Of a stretch of DNA of 64,000 nt, positions 33,750 through 45,845 are shown in pieces. Made by a program: the position numbers and the translations under genes. The notes under the pieces were generated by a model. The model saw only the letters and a program-made list of their open reading frames with translations. It did no database searches and was not told the origin of the DNA. This stretch comes from Archilochus colubris (lineage: Eukaryota; Chordata; Aves; Apodiformes; Trochilidae). The DNA lies in the NCBI GenBank assembly GCA_023079485.1, contig CM041085.1:96049115-96113114 (forward strand), given 5' to 3'. Numbering within the stretch: position 1 is the first letter of the stretch; each line of letters begins with the position of its first letter.

Positions 33750-34660
33750 TGAAAAGCTGTACTGTCACACAATTGTGCAGTAAAATAAAGGGTTACAGCT
33801 TTTTGTTTCTTTTCCAAATTGTGGGCTTAACTATGTTTTTCAAAGGTTCAGATTGGTCAGAGAATGTGTGGGAAAATCTGTCTAAAAATATTGTAAATAC
33901 TTGTATCTGGGGGAATTTCTGTAGAAGAAGTGAGGACCTCATGTTTAGTAGGAGTGCTGACTCCCCTGCAGTCCTTTAAAAAACTAGACTATTCTTAGAA
34001 CATTTGAAATTAACACAAATTATGGCCATATATATAACTGGGGAAATATTACTAAAATAAGAGATAATGGAATGTTGAGAACCAAGGTGAAAGGAATGTG
34101 TCCTACAGAAAGGTGTGTGCAATTTGTGAACTCTGCCCCACCCACAAAATGTGAAAATTTATCTTGCTTTGAAACCCCCCTTCAAGTGTAATAGGAGGGA
34201 ATGAGAAAGTTATGTATGGGCATAGGTTAAGCTTTATAGAAAGTGCCTTGCTTTATGGGAAGATTTACAGCTTTATTCCCTGATAAAAAAGATTTTCCAG
34301 TAGATGAAAGAAGACAAAAAAAAAGACAGATTCAAGCTTTGCCACCAGACAGAGATTCACAGGTAACCCTCCAGAGTCCAGGTGAAACAGCAGCTGCTGT
34401 GTTTTTTAGCTCCTGGGGTGGGAGTAGCAGTGAGCCACCACTCAGCAAAATGAATCATATGTGCATCAGTGAAAAGTATAAATTGTACCTCTCATGCTTT
34501 AGGAGCCTTAAGTAAGGAGGTGACACAAGTTAGATCACAATAGAAAAAGGAGGTGCTATTGGTTACCTGCTACTTAGATATAATCATGGGTGTGAAGAAT
34601 TTAAAGGAATGTGGTGTTTTAATCTTTCAGATAAATTTTAACTGATAAAAGGTTCAGAAT
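33750..34660 (+). pseudogene. env remnant: short surface part and transmembrane ectodomain
   Basis: Entry-glycoprotein remnant, broken. The surface part is only about 190 codons and is interrupted. A basic RRQKKR at 34309-34326 sits where the surface/transmembrane cleavage would be. The transmembrane ectodomain at about 34530-34630 reads GYLLLRYNHGCEEFKGM and then WCFNLSD, recognisable as the segment around the CX6CC motif, with the first of the paired cysteines replaced by Trp. The membrane anchor and cytoplasmic tail are not recognisable. Stops occur at about 33979, 34190 and 34513. Confidence 0.75.
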
Positions 34661-35089
34661 TTAAAGCATTTGGTTCAAAATTTTATGAAAGGGAAAGAAT
34701 TCTGCTTATGCTTAGGAGATGATGCTGAGCTGCAGATCCCTGCCTAACCCCTGGGCCTTAAGCCAGGGTGTGAAAGTCCATGAACTTTACAACTAATGGG
34801 TTTCTTTTCCTGCTTACTAAGCCCAGTGACTCAGTAAAATTAGGAAGAAGAACATTTACCTGAACTATGACTCACTTTTTAAATTAACCTGTTGGAAAAA
34901 AATTTATCTTGCTAATTATATTCAACTGCTGCCAAAATTTCTGTTTTTACTATTGGTTATTTAGTCTCATTAGCCATATTACTTTAGCCAGATCCTAAGG
35001 GCTTATTTTTCTAGCCACATGGGAATCATGTGTTCAGGTAACTCCCTTTCTTAAGAGCTGGAATAAAGGGCTTAAGCCAGGTGTGGATT

Positions 35090-35672
35090 ACACTGAATTT
35101 CACTTGGAGCTTTAGTGATTGTGGCCAGCAGGTCGAGGGAGGTGGTTCTCCCTCTCTCTCTCTACTCCATTCTCCTGAGACTCCACCTGGAGTATTGGAT
35201 CCAGCTCTGGGGTCCCAGTAGTATGAGAAAGGCATGAACCTGTCAGATCAGGTCCAGAGGGGGGGGGCACAAAGATGATCAGAGGAGCTGGAGTACCTCT
35301 CCTATGAAGAAAAACAGAGTTGGGACTGTTCAGCCTGGAGAAGATTCTGGGGAGTTGTGATTGTGGCTTTTCAGTACTTAAAGAAGGATGTAGTGGAGGA
35401 GGAGGGGTAGCTTAAAGATAGCTTAAGGATGAAAGAGGGTAGATTTAGATTAGACACTGGGAAGAAATTCTGCACTGTGAGGGTGGTGAGACACTGGAAT
35501 AAGTTGTCCAGGGAAACTGTGGATGCCCCCTCCCTGGAAGTGTTCAAGGCCAGGTTGGATGAGGCTTTGAGTGAGCTGGTCTAGTGGGAGGTGTCCCTGC
35601 CCGTGGAGGGGAGTTGGAGTCAGATGATCTCTAAGGTTCCTTCCAACCCAAACCATTCTATGATTCCATGTG
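35090..35672 (+). mobile_element. CR1 LINE, 3' fragment with tail
   Basis: Includes 'gactccacctggagtattgg', 'gttgggactgttcagcctgg', 'gacactggaataagttgtcc', 'tccctggaagtgttcaaggc' and 'ggttccttccaacccaaacc' before ATTCTATGATTCCATG. These are the end of ORF2 and the 3' UTR of a plus-oriented CR1. It lies about 370 bp right of the provirus remnant. Confidence 0.92.
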
Positions 35673-38600
35673 ATTTAGTACTTTCCCAGCAGAACTGCCT
35701 TCATGTATTCTCACATAGCCGGAAGAGAACAGGCACCTTTAAAACTCAGGTTTCCTATGGTTTTAAATATAAAATTCTACTCACAAGTTTATCTTTGTAA
35801 TTCAGACCTCACTGTGTATCTCAAGTATTGGGTTTAGAGTAGCCTCTGAAAATTGTATGAATATTAAGAGCTACAATTTTTCTTGTCCTTACTGGAATTT
35901 GTCCAGGGCTTCACTGTGTGATTTTCTTTCATAATTCAAGTGGTGGAATGTTGGACAAACCTGAGGCTAAGAAAGAGCTAATGAAAGAAAACCAATGGCA
36001 GTGACTTACCCTGCTACTTGCTTGCACACAGAGATGGTATCTGCCTACTTAATACACCTTATTTTGATGAAGATGTCCAGATGGAGAGAAATACAGCTTG
36101 CAAGACATTTGAAGTAATCCTTAGTCTTTACACAACATTAGTGATGTTTCTGCAGAAGCAGAGGCTTCTGGTTTGTGAAAGAAGAAAAGGAGAATTTTAG
36201 GAGGAGATCAACAAAAAAGGACCAGAGGTCTGGAAAACATGGCCTGCAATGAAAAACTGAAAAATCTTTAGATGAAAGAAGAGAGGATTATCAGGGAGTA
36301 AAGACTGGGCAAGTGGTGTCAAACTTCAAGTAAGTAAAGATCTTCAGTGAAGATCAAGGAAATATTTTTTTCTCTGTGTCTCTCATATATGTATGCGAAG
36401 AGATATAAGGGCTAAATTACATCAGAAAATTCAGGTTAGACAGCATGGAAGTTGTCTAACAGTATGAATAGTAAAAGTAGGGAAAAGCTACCTGGGGAAG
36501 GTCATAGCAACTCTTCCTTTGAAGAACTTTTGAGAGGTGTCTATTCCAAATGATCCAAGTACAAGTTATCCTTTTTGGTGTCTGATGGTGGAATAAAGAA
36601 ACTTAAATTGTTTTCTTGCTGCTGTGATTCTATGAGACCAGTAGCAATAATAATGCATTTGCTTCATTTTCATAGACTTCACTTGTGCTTTCTGGACAGT
36701 CCCTGATGCACAAAATTCTCCAAGGGATAAGCAGAGGTTTTAATGGTACTGCCAAAACCTCAAATTTGCTAGGAAAGCAGGGGAGAAACTCAGATGGCTG
36801 AGTGACATGGGCATTGAGACAGCTGTGTTTCTTTTGTAGACTAGAAGTCGAAGAGTAACTCCAGCCTTTGGCTGCAGGGGAAAGTGTCTGGCTACAGGAA
36901 AGGCAGCTGTCCCCATGGGAAGGACAAGTTTGCCTTCAAAAAAGGACTTGCTGAAAGAAGGTTAGAGTGGAGGGTGGTTTGTTTCCTGAACACTGGCCAT
37001 TTGGTTTGGGTCCTGATTTGAGGAAACTGCAAACTGTCTTGCAAATAGATGTGGATATCAGGATTCCAGAGTACCAGTATCACAGAATGATAATATGCCA
37101 GCCAGTGAAAAAACCAAACAGTGGCCTGAAGGAAGCATCAGTGGAAAATGATTTCGTACAAAAGATACTGATTTCAGTTGATGAGAAGCTTAACAATCAA
37201 AAGCTAACTTTTAATTGCACTGCTGTGAACTTTCTTTTAGGGAATGAATGTCATGTTTATGTACTGGAAGCCTGGAAGGAAAAGCAGCAGCAGCACCGAT
37301 GTTCCCAGTGAGGGGAAGGGCTTCTTGCTCAGGATCAGTCAGCTGCTAAGATCCACACTGGGGCTGGAAATGCTGCCACACTGGCTGCTGATCAACAAAT
37401 GCCTGCCTAGCACAGAGCCACGATACCTCAGCCAGCTGCTGAAAGCCTTGTGCAGCTGTGGCAGGCAGGGAGGGGGGAGCTGGGGTGCTCTCTGGTACCC
37501 CAGAAACTCACTCAGTGGGAGCGCTGCCTCCCGCCCCGAGCAGAGACTTCTCCTCCCCACATCAGCAGGATGACACCTTCAAGATGAAAAATGGTGATTT
37601 GTCATTCACTTCTGTGGGGCAATAACCACAACAACTGTAATCAGTGGAGTGGTCTCTAAGTAGCTAGGAAGCAACAAATGACTTTTCCTACTTGCTACTA
37701 CACAGAAAACCTGGTTTATTTTGGGAGATTTGCTATAAGCAAATGATACAAAATCTGTTGCTAAAATCCCAGCAGAGATTTCAAGCAGTTTTTAGCTCAT
37801 TATCCATATGCTCACCCTTACTGAAGAAAACTTTATCTCATGGTGAGAAACATTACTTTATTTCTGTGGCAGGAATTCTGCACAGACTCAAACTAAGAAA
37901 TTTTAATTTTTCAGGATGCATTGGGAGGACACTGTCACTAATTGCATGCCATCTAGGAACATCCCTAAAGATAGCAGTCTGAGGCTGTTTCATGGACTTT
38001 CATAGCATAAACAAATTTCCGGGATATTAGTAAAAAGTGAGAAGGCTTTGCATGCTGGAATCCCAAAATCAGGAACTAGATGATTATGAAAATCTATGTA
38101 TAGCATGGGGGGCAGAAATAACTTCCTACCACTAAGAATGATGCTGTTGATATATTTGAAATGTCCTTTGATATGTGTAGGAGTTACAGTAAGAATCAGA
38201 TTTCCAACCAGTGCCAGAGCTAGTGCTCAGCATTTAATCTATTGGTATTAAGTATAGCAACAGATAGAGAGATTCCAATTCTGGGAAGGTTTCTTTAACA
38301 CTGTTGAAGTTATTCTAAAGTAAGTTGAGAAATCTGTGGCAGCTGGTCAAATTTACCCTATGTGTACTTCACTGAAATGAATCTGACTTGGATCACATTT
38401 TCAATTTCTCTTGAAATGTAACCACAATGTAGATGCTGGAATGGAGGAAGAAAGTCAAGATGTCAAATCAGTTTCTAATAGTATAGTGAATGGGTTTGAC
38501 CTGGGAGATACCACCACTAAAGGACAAGGTATGATACTAAGGAATTTAGGAATCTTGTCAAAATGGGATGCAATGGCTTGATTTATTAGTAAACAGTGGG

Positions 38601-39379
38601 ATAGTTTGATCAATTTACACTTCATTGCTATTTTTCTGTTGAGAAGAGATATATTTCACCTTGTGCTGCACTGTGGAAAATTGTCTTCAGAGTCATCAAG
38701 CATTTTTTTATTTCTTAACATTATTTGATAATTACAGACTGGGATGCAGTCTTTAGATAAGATGTACCTTTAAAACACAAATTTTTCAGGGCTCTGAGAC
38801 CACTAACAGGTTTTAATGGCCCTGATCAGTCTTATCTGGAGCCTTCACTCCACCACTGTCTGGGGGCTGTATTTCAGCTCAGATCTGGGCATCTAGTCCT
38901 GGCCCCAGCTGCGCTATGGATGGGGCTGTGTAGTCCTTCCTCCTGGCTGGATCTTGGACCCTTGCCAAAGCCTTGTCTTTGGTACTGTCTTTGTCCTTAA
39001 TCTCCTGCTGGTCCCTGGATGGACCATGGACCTGATTCCTGTCCTCACTATGTCTGGGACTGCCCTTGCACCCTGCTGCCAACACAGAACAACCCCATCC
39101 ATCCCTTGACGCTCTCTCTAGTAAATTTCTCTACCTGTAAAACCTGGGTGGCTTTTTTTCATCTTCAGTCCTGTCACAGTTAATTTTAAGGGCTTCTGCT
39201 ATTACTTCAGGTATTTTGTACAATAGATCAAGTTTTTAGTAGCTATCCAAACATAAGACTTTTTTCCTGAGCCACATGTAGGGTCTTGCCTCTGAAGTTC
39301 TGCTCCATCTCTGTCCATTGACATCAGTGCTTTACCAAAGTAGCTGCTTTGCAAGCAAATAGACAAATAATTTGTTGGA
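35673..39379. other. Intergenic
   Basis: No gene recognised. The open frames 36967-37311 (114 codons) and 37244-37573 (109 codons) overlap in different frames and resemble nothing known. A moderately GC-rich patch lies at about 37310-37560 and another at 38830-39110 (see findings). Confidence 0.45.
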
Positions 39380-40075
39380 CATGTGTGCCTACTTTAATGG
39401 TAAATACTTGGAATCATATGTTCATGGCAAAAAACAGTTTGGAAGGGAAATCTGCAGTGTATCTAGTTCAGAATTCTGCTCAAAGAAAGCTGTCTCTGAA
39501 GGTAAATGGAGTTTGTTCAGGGCCATACTTTAGATGAGTTCTGAGTATCTCCAAGGATGGAGTTTATACAACATTTCTGGTCAGCCTGATCAAGTTACCC
39601 TCACTATGGATATTTTTCCTCATATGTGGTAGGAATTTCCTTTACTGCAGCTTGTATCTTTTCTTGTCCTTTCACTGTGCAACTCTTTGATAAGGGTTTA
39701 GTTCCACCTTTTCTACGAACTACTTTTCAGGAATAGCAGCCTGTTAATAGGTCCCTCTTACAGCCTTCTCTTCTCCCAGATAAACAAATACAGTTCCTTC
39801 ATCATCTCTTTCTACATCAGTTGCTCCAGTTCTTCAAAGATTGCAGTAACCTGCTGCTGGGCTTGATCTGCTTTGTTCTTGTAACTGATGTGCTGAGAGC
39901 CAAAAGTGAAACTACAGTGTTCCAGATGCAGCTGCACAAGTGCTGAGTAGAGAAGAATAATCAATCCTCTCAACCTGCTGACTGTACTTTTGCTCATACA
40001 GTCCCGTATGTGGCTGTATTGGATTTATATATGCATCAGAAGGCTGAGTCTGGCTATAGTTAAGCTCACAGCACA
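39380..40075 (-). mobile_element. Old CR1 LINE fragment
   Basis: 'gagttctgagtatctccaag', 'gatggagtttatacaac', 'cttgtatcttttcttgtcct', 'acagccttctcttctcccag' and 'gttccagatgcagctgcaca' follow the order of a minus-oriented CR1 but are more diverged than in the other copies. The minus frame 39812-39997 carries LYSALVQLHLEHCSFTFGSQ, the eroded CR1 ORF2 end. The 3' tail is not preserved. Confidence 0.78.
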
Positions 40076-43000
40076 GAAAAGCATCTCAAAACATCTCAGT
40101 ATTTCCCTTTTCTGACTGAGCTAGGGGAATGCACTTGAGCAGGGGTAAGGAAGCAAATTTTGAGTGTGGGCTAGGCTGCAACTTGTCATCAGAACCATTT
40201 CTGTTGTTTTGTTTTTTGGTTTTTTTTTTAAGAAATAGGGAGTATATAAGCAAGACTCTCTGGTTATTACTCTGAAACTCTGCCCTTCATATTCATCATT
40301 CTGCACAATGTGCAAATGATGACCATGCCATGTGCTTGCAAGATCAATGGATTACCACCTTGCTGTGAAAAGCCCTGCATTTCACTGGTGCTTTTAATAA
40401 CAAATGTCTAGTTACAATTTCTCCTGGCTCTGGTGTGAACAATTTATATCAGACAGTGTTGAGGGTCTGGTCAATATCAGCAGCAACATTCATGTCTTTG
40501 CACTGCCAGATATGATAGAAATCTGTGAGCAGAGAAGCTACTTGGTCCGTAATATCCCAGATTTTTAGCCTCCATACTTGGCAAACTGCTAAACACATCT
40601 TTTTGGAAAGGCATATAGGAGCAGAGTCTCTTTGCAGAATTTTAAGTCAGAATTCAGTTTTGTTTTGAATATATTTGGCTGGAGATGGTTACCAGTAAAG
40701 GAGGTATGGAGGGAAAAAAATTACTATTATGACCATATAAGTTCTAATGTATTAGCTAAAGTACTGCAGTGCAGTGAGAATCTGTCCTTTTAATACCCTG
40801 ATTTAAATATTCAGGAGGAAAGGGAAAATGGATATACATGAAACCATTTAATTTTGCTACAGCCTGCCATTACAGAGGTCACTGATTCTATTGTATGCCA
40901 TATTCAGGTGCAGAGGGGATGTGTACCACATGCTGAACTGTATTCACAGTTTTCATACTATTAATGGACAAAAACTTGAAAAAAGCTCAGCACCTCCAGA
41001 CTCTCAAGAAAAAACAGCAGAGGGAAATAACCTTCCTTTTTATCTGAAGAAAACATTTCTCTGTATTTACATCACAAACACGTGGTGAATGTGTGTTTCC
41101 TTTTCAGTACTTCAGCTCGGCTGTTGTTGAAATTCATGAAATTGCTTGAAGTTTGAAGCCAGGGATACTTGTCCCTGTAGAAGAGGTCAGTGTGGTTCTG
41201 TCCTTCTGTACAAACCAGTGCACTGCAGTGTGGGGAGCTGGAAGGGCTCGTTCAGGGCAGTCCAATGGGGAGAGGTGCTCAGTGGGCTGACACTGCTTTT
41301 CATTGGAACTGCCTCTCTCTGCAAGCTGTCAAAGGTCTAGACAACAAGAAGTAAGAATGTGGAGTCTCTTATCACTGCCTCAGGGATCAAGGGTGCTTCA
41401 GAGTCTTGAACAAAGAAAAAAATATCAGAAAGCTGCTCATTTGACAAGCAGAATGATAAATGTGCCTCGTGTCAGAAGTAGGATTCAAAGGGAGTGCATT
41501 ATGTCTCTATTTCGCTATTTGAAATATAAATGCCAATGAAAGAAAAATGAAGGTGAACAGTGAGTTCATCTGAGGAGAGGAACTTGCAATTTAGTTAATA
41601 TGGACTTTCTAAGAGATTTTTTTGTGTGTGTTTTAGGGGTTCTGGGCAAACAAAAGTGATTTGGGAGTCTGTTTAGTTGTTATAGGGCTCTATCCTTATA
41701 CTGTAAAAGGCAGTGTACTGGCTACTCAGTACGAGTCTGGAGAAGTACTTAAGACAGGGAGCAGTATTTATATATTTATACAAGTTATCTCACTTTTTAG
41801 AAGCAGTGGCCAGGTAATGTTACTGATGCAGTGAGTATTCTTCACATGCCCTTCAGCTTCCATGCAAACATCTTAGAAATTATGGTCATAAAAATAGTTA
41901 AATATCACACTCAAAAAGACATCCCAATGGAACAGCTACAGTGGGTAACTTTTATACTGTATGCTTTTGTTATTTTTTGACTGTAATGCTGGCACCTGGA
42001 GTAGGTACAGTTGTCCAACTGAAGTCTTACTAAAGCACAGTAGAACAGAAATATTACTTCCTTATGTCTTCAGAGCCATATTTCTGTTTATATATACCAC
42101 TGTGGCTTTTCTCATTGCCATGGCACTTCTGATTTTTCATCTCAATACTGGCTTCAGTGCCAAGCCTTTTTTTGAAAGACTATGCAATTATCATACCTGT
42201 ATTTCTGAGAATTATTATTACTACTGAAAAGTGATATTCTGCACTTGTAACTGTGTTTTGAGACCACTGTCCAAGTCTGTCAAATCCATTTCAGATTATA
42301 GCTCTGCTCTGCAATAAAATTCTTTAGCTTCATGAAGTCTGCACATATAGGAAGTATATTCTGTCCCTTGAAGAGAGCTGAAGCCAGAAAAGACTGCTTC
42401 AAAGTTTTATGCAATACATCCCCCCTTACATTGAAAGTGAACTACTAATTAGTAGTCTCTCAGTAGTTACACTATTCTTGAAATTACAGTCTGTAGCGTG
42501 CTATAATCTGGTTTCTGGTAGATTATAGGAGTGACCTTTATAATGCTGCAGTTATGCAATACAATTTTGTCTCTTAATTTTGTAAATTTTTCACCTGTTT
42601 TACTATGCTGGGTCAGATGATATAAATACTCTTTCAGGAACCTTTCTCATTCTACCATGTTTATAACAGAAAATGTCTGAATGTGACAGTAAGAATTTGT
42701 GGTTACTGTCTTTATTATTTTCCTCTTGGCTGATATGGCATCACGGATATGAAAAGCTTGGCTTAAAAGCTCTGTGTGTTTAGTACTAAGGTATTAAGGC
42801 AAAACTGGATATGCCTTTTATACTCAGGGTATGTAATATTTTGAACAAATCTCAAAAAAAAAAATGGTAGGATATTCCTGTATCTTGATTCTTTTTGTGC
42901 CAGGTAATTTGGCATGATTATAAAAATAGTTTAAAAGTACTTCGGGCTAAACTTGGCTCTGATACATATTTCTGCAAACCTGGAAGAATTCCCTCTTAGC

Positions 43001-45582
43001 TAACAATTACTGGAAATTTAACATTGCTGAAACTGTGAGCTAGAGTCTACATTTACAGTAGTATGTAGCAGCTTCCCATGGATTTCATTAGATGTTGACT
43101 TACAGTCTCCAAATCTTAAAGATTTTCTTTCTATATGCTAGTCAAAATATTTTTTGTCATAAATCTAGTGTTCACTGTCATTTTTTTAACACCAAAGCAA
43201 ATATATGGCTTTAAAAAAGACAAAATATGTTATTTTGTTGTTGCTAATACAAAATCATAAAGTTCCACATGTAGAAAAAGATGATCTCTGTTTTTTTCAA
43301 AATATAATAATTCTTGAACAGAGTTGTTTTGTAGAAATTTAACACAGGGACCAAGACCACTGAAGGGAATCTTGCTTTGTGTAATGGGTGACTGCCTGTA
43401 GCTAGTACTGGCACATATAGATGCATAAAAGCAACATCTGTGGCTACATCTATATTTAAAAACTAAGCCATACCAGAGTGTAGCCTGCTGTACAGGAACT
43501 AGATCTTCTCTATTTTTAAATTCTAGAATGTTTTTCATCAAGATTTGAATGAGGCCAAGTAGCACATGGCAATTCCTGGGCATAATTTTGGAGTCAGCAC
43601 AACTCATACCATATGAGAAATTTGAAACAGCATTTGGGTATAATTCAGGGAACACCACAGGCCAGCCCATCACATCCCAGCAGCTAAGACCCTATTTTGA
43701 ACTAGATGAAAAGTTCTCCATGTGGGTGTGAGTCTCACTGGATGGTTTCCTCTCTGGACTAATTTTGTTCACTATCCCAGATGTCTTTTGTTTCATGCTA
43801 ATTCCTGTTTAAGTTTCTAATATAAGATCTTAGCTACCTTGCAACAAAATCTGGCATTGAACTCGAGTTCAAAGTAGAACACTGGATTCATTAATCCCAT
43901 TTAATTGTCACAGTACAATATTTGGTGCAGCTCCCCAGTATGCATCAGGCTTCTGCCTCTCACTGGACAGTTCACTTCGCAGGGACAAGGACTCCCAGGC
44001 CTGGGGAATAAATTAATTTTGAGCAGGTTCATCTGTATCTCTGGGATTAATTTGCATTGACTTCTCTGTATGTAGAGAAGAAAATTATTCTAGTAAGACA
44101 AGCATTGCATAAAAACATCACCCAGAGGTGATGTAACTGATAAAAGAAATTCACATAGTCACAGTAAGACTGGCAGAAGGACCTGGTTAATCATTTCCCT
44201 GATCTGGGGAGTTTCTCTCTGCAGTCCTTACCTGCAGGCAGGGCACCTTCCACACTGTATTTATGAGTATTCATGTTGATAAGGAACTTAACAAAAGTGT
44301 AAATATTTGTGGACTAAATTTTTATTGTTATGGCATCCTGGGAGAGCTGGGTCCTGCATTCCTTCTGCCTGTTGCTCTGTAGCTCCAGTATCAGCCATAG
44401 CTGCAACCAGGTGGCAGAGGGAAGATCAGAGAACCTCTCATGAGAAATACTGTGAGCACAGATTAACATCTGGCATTTCTGCAAGCATTTCTGAGCCTTG
44501 TTTCTATTTTTAATTCAGTTTTGTGAGAATGTAAATTTACTAGGGCAGTAGACATTAGGAAAGAAAGTTAATTCCCAGCTACAGTTAAGAAACTGACCCT
44601 TTATGTGTCCACATGCACTGAAGCTTTCTGAGGCACTGGATTCACCTCATAAGAACAATTAGCTAGAAAAACAGAACAAGTACTAATGGGAGCTGTTGCA
44701 TGAAATGTTTCTACCCTCATGCTAAACTCCCTTACCTGTATGTCACCCTTACAATTCCTTAAAAAAATGCAATAGGATTTTATGTGGCCCAGTCTGCAAA
44801 ACAGGTTCCAAATCTGAGGCTTCTGGGGACTTTTCCAAGCCACTGCACAATTTTATAAAGAACTTTTATAGAGAACTTCCATAGAAGTACCTGCAGGTAA
44901 TACACTTCCACTGTGAAAGAAAAAGAATTTTGGTTAATGAGCAAGTCCCTAAAGGAGTGGCATGAAAGTTCTGAACCCCTCTGACCACCTACACGTATTT
45001 TGAGATAATGTTCCTAATTTTCCTCAAATGATTTAATGTCATGGAAGTGGTATGTTTTGTCTTCACTATTTTTCAGCTTGCAGAAATTACAGGTGTTGTA
45101 GTAGAGATTCAAAGAAAATGTGGAGGTGTTTAATTTCCTACCTTAAGTAGGTCCTGTTGCAAACAGGTGGGTTTGCTATCACTGGTGCATAGTTACATAT
45201 TTTAGAAAGTATAGTGTAAAGCACAAAGGAAGCCAGCCTAACATTTGTCTTTACTAAGTAATACCTATACTTAGAATGGGGAACTTACAGGAAGGGATCA
45301 TAATTTTTGTTCTGTATTTGTACAAAAAGGGCCCTGATTTATGACTGTGATATCTGTGCAGGCATTTTAAAGGCACGTAGATTAAACTTGCCTGTCACTG
45401 TTACCAAAGGTTTACAGCAGAAACAGAAATGGATATTTTACTGGTCATAGCCAGTGGTCACACTGATTTCATCTGGGGGAGATGAAAATGTCCCTTTTAC
45501 CCTGAAAACTTCTGTAACAATTTCAGATTACTGCTATTTCCACAATAACACTGAGGCTGAGTTATGTGGCTAATAGTGTTAC
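40076..45582. other. Intergenic, AT-rich
   Basis: No gene, RNA or interspersed repeat was recognised. There is a T-rich run at 40205-40230 and an A-run at 42854-42864. The overlapping open frames at 43230-43673 (minus, 147 codons) and 43549-43731 (plus) lack splice context and family resemblance. Confidence 0.5.
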
Positions 45583-45845
45583 ACAGAATCAGAGAATCAT
45601 AAAATGTTTTGGGTGGGAAAGGACATTAAAGATCACTTAGTTCCAACCCCTCTGGAAGGGCAGGGACACCTCCCACTAGACCAGATTGCTTGAAGCCCCA
45701 ACCAGCGTGGCCTTGAACACTTCCAGGGATGAAGCATCCATAACCTCCCTGGGCAACCTGTTCAGTGTCACACTAAAGAATTTCTTCCTGATGTTTAGCA
45801 TAAGTCACTCCCCAGCTTTCCTCTATCCCCTTCAGTTACTTTAAG
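45583..45845 (-). mobile_element. CR1 LINE, 3' fragment
   Basis: 'cagaatcagagaatcataaa' (complement of the tail), 'gttttgggtgggaaaggaca', 'gggacacctcccactagacc', 'gtggccttgaacacttccag' and 'ctccctgggcaacctgttca' are in minus-oriented CR1 order. Confidence 0.92.

Larger units (their letters stand above)
30430..34720 (+). mobile_element. Degraded endogenous retrovirus (gamma-like, class I)
   Basis: The elements appear in proviral order on the plus strand: an LTR end and primer-binding-site-like sequence (30.43-30.55 kb), an untranslated leader, gag capsid (31.56-32.12 kb) and zinc-knuckle remnant (about 32.3 kb), protease to RT (32.44-33.30 kb), integrase C-terminus (33.32-33.72 kb), and env surface and transmembrane remnants (33.75-34.66 kb). 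All frames are broken by stops, frameshifts and internal deletions. The total coding span is about half that of an intact provirus. No 3' LTR matching the 5' end was found before the CR1 that begins near 35.09 kb, so the 3' boundary is approximate. The gag/pol/env character is gammaretrovirus-like. Assignment is from motif recognition, without a database search. Confidence 0.88.

Noticed and set aside
36967..37573. Two overlapping open frames of 114 and 109 codons
   Set aside because: They resemble no known family, lie in different frames, and the second is composition-driven. They are treated as chance.
43230..43673. 147-codon minus-strand open frame
   Set aside because: Composition is random-looking, there are no splice or promoter signals, and it overlaps open frames in other phases.
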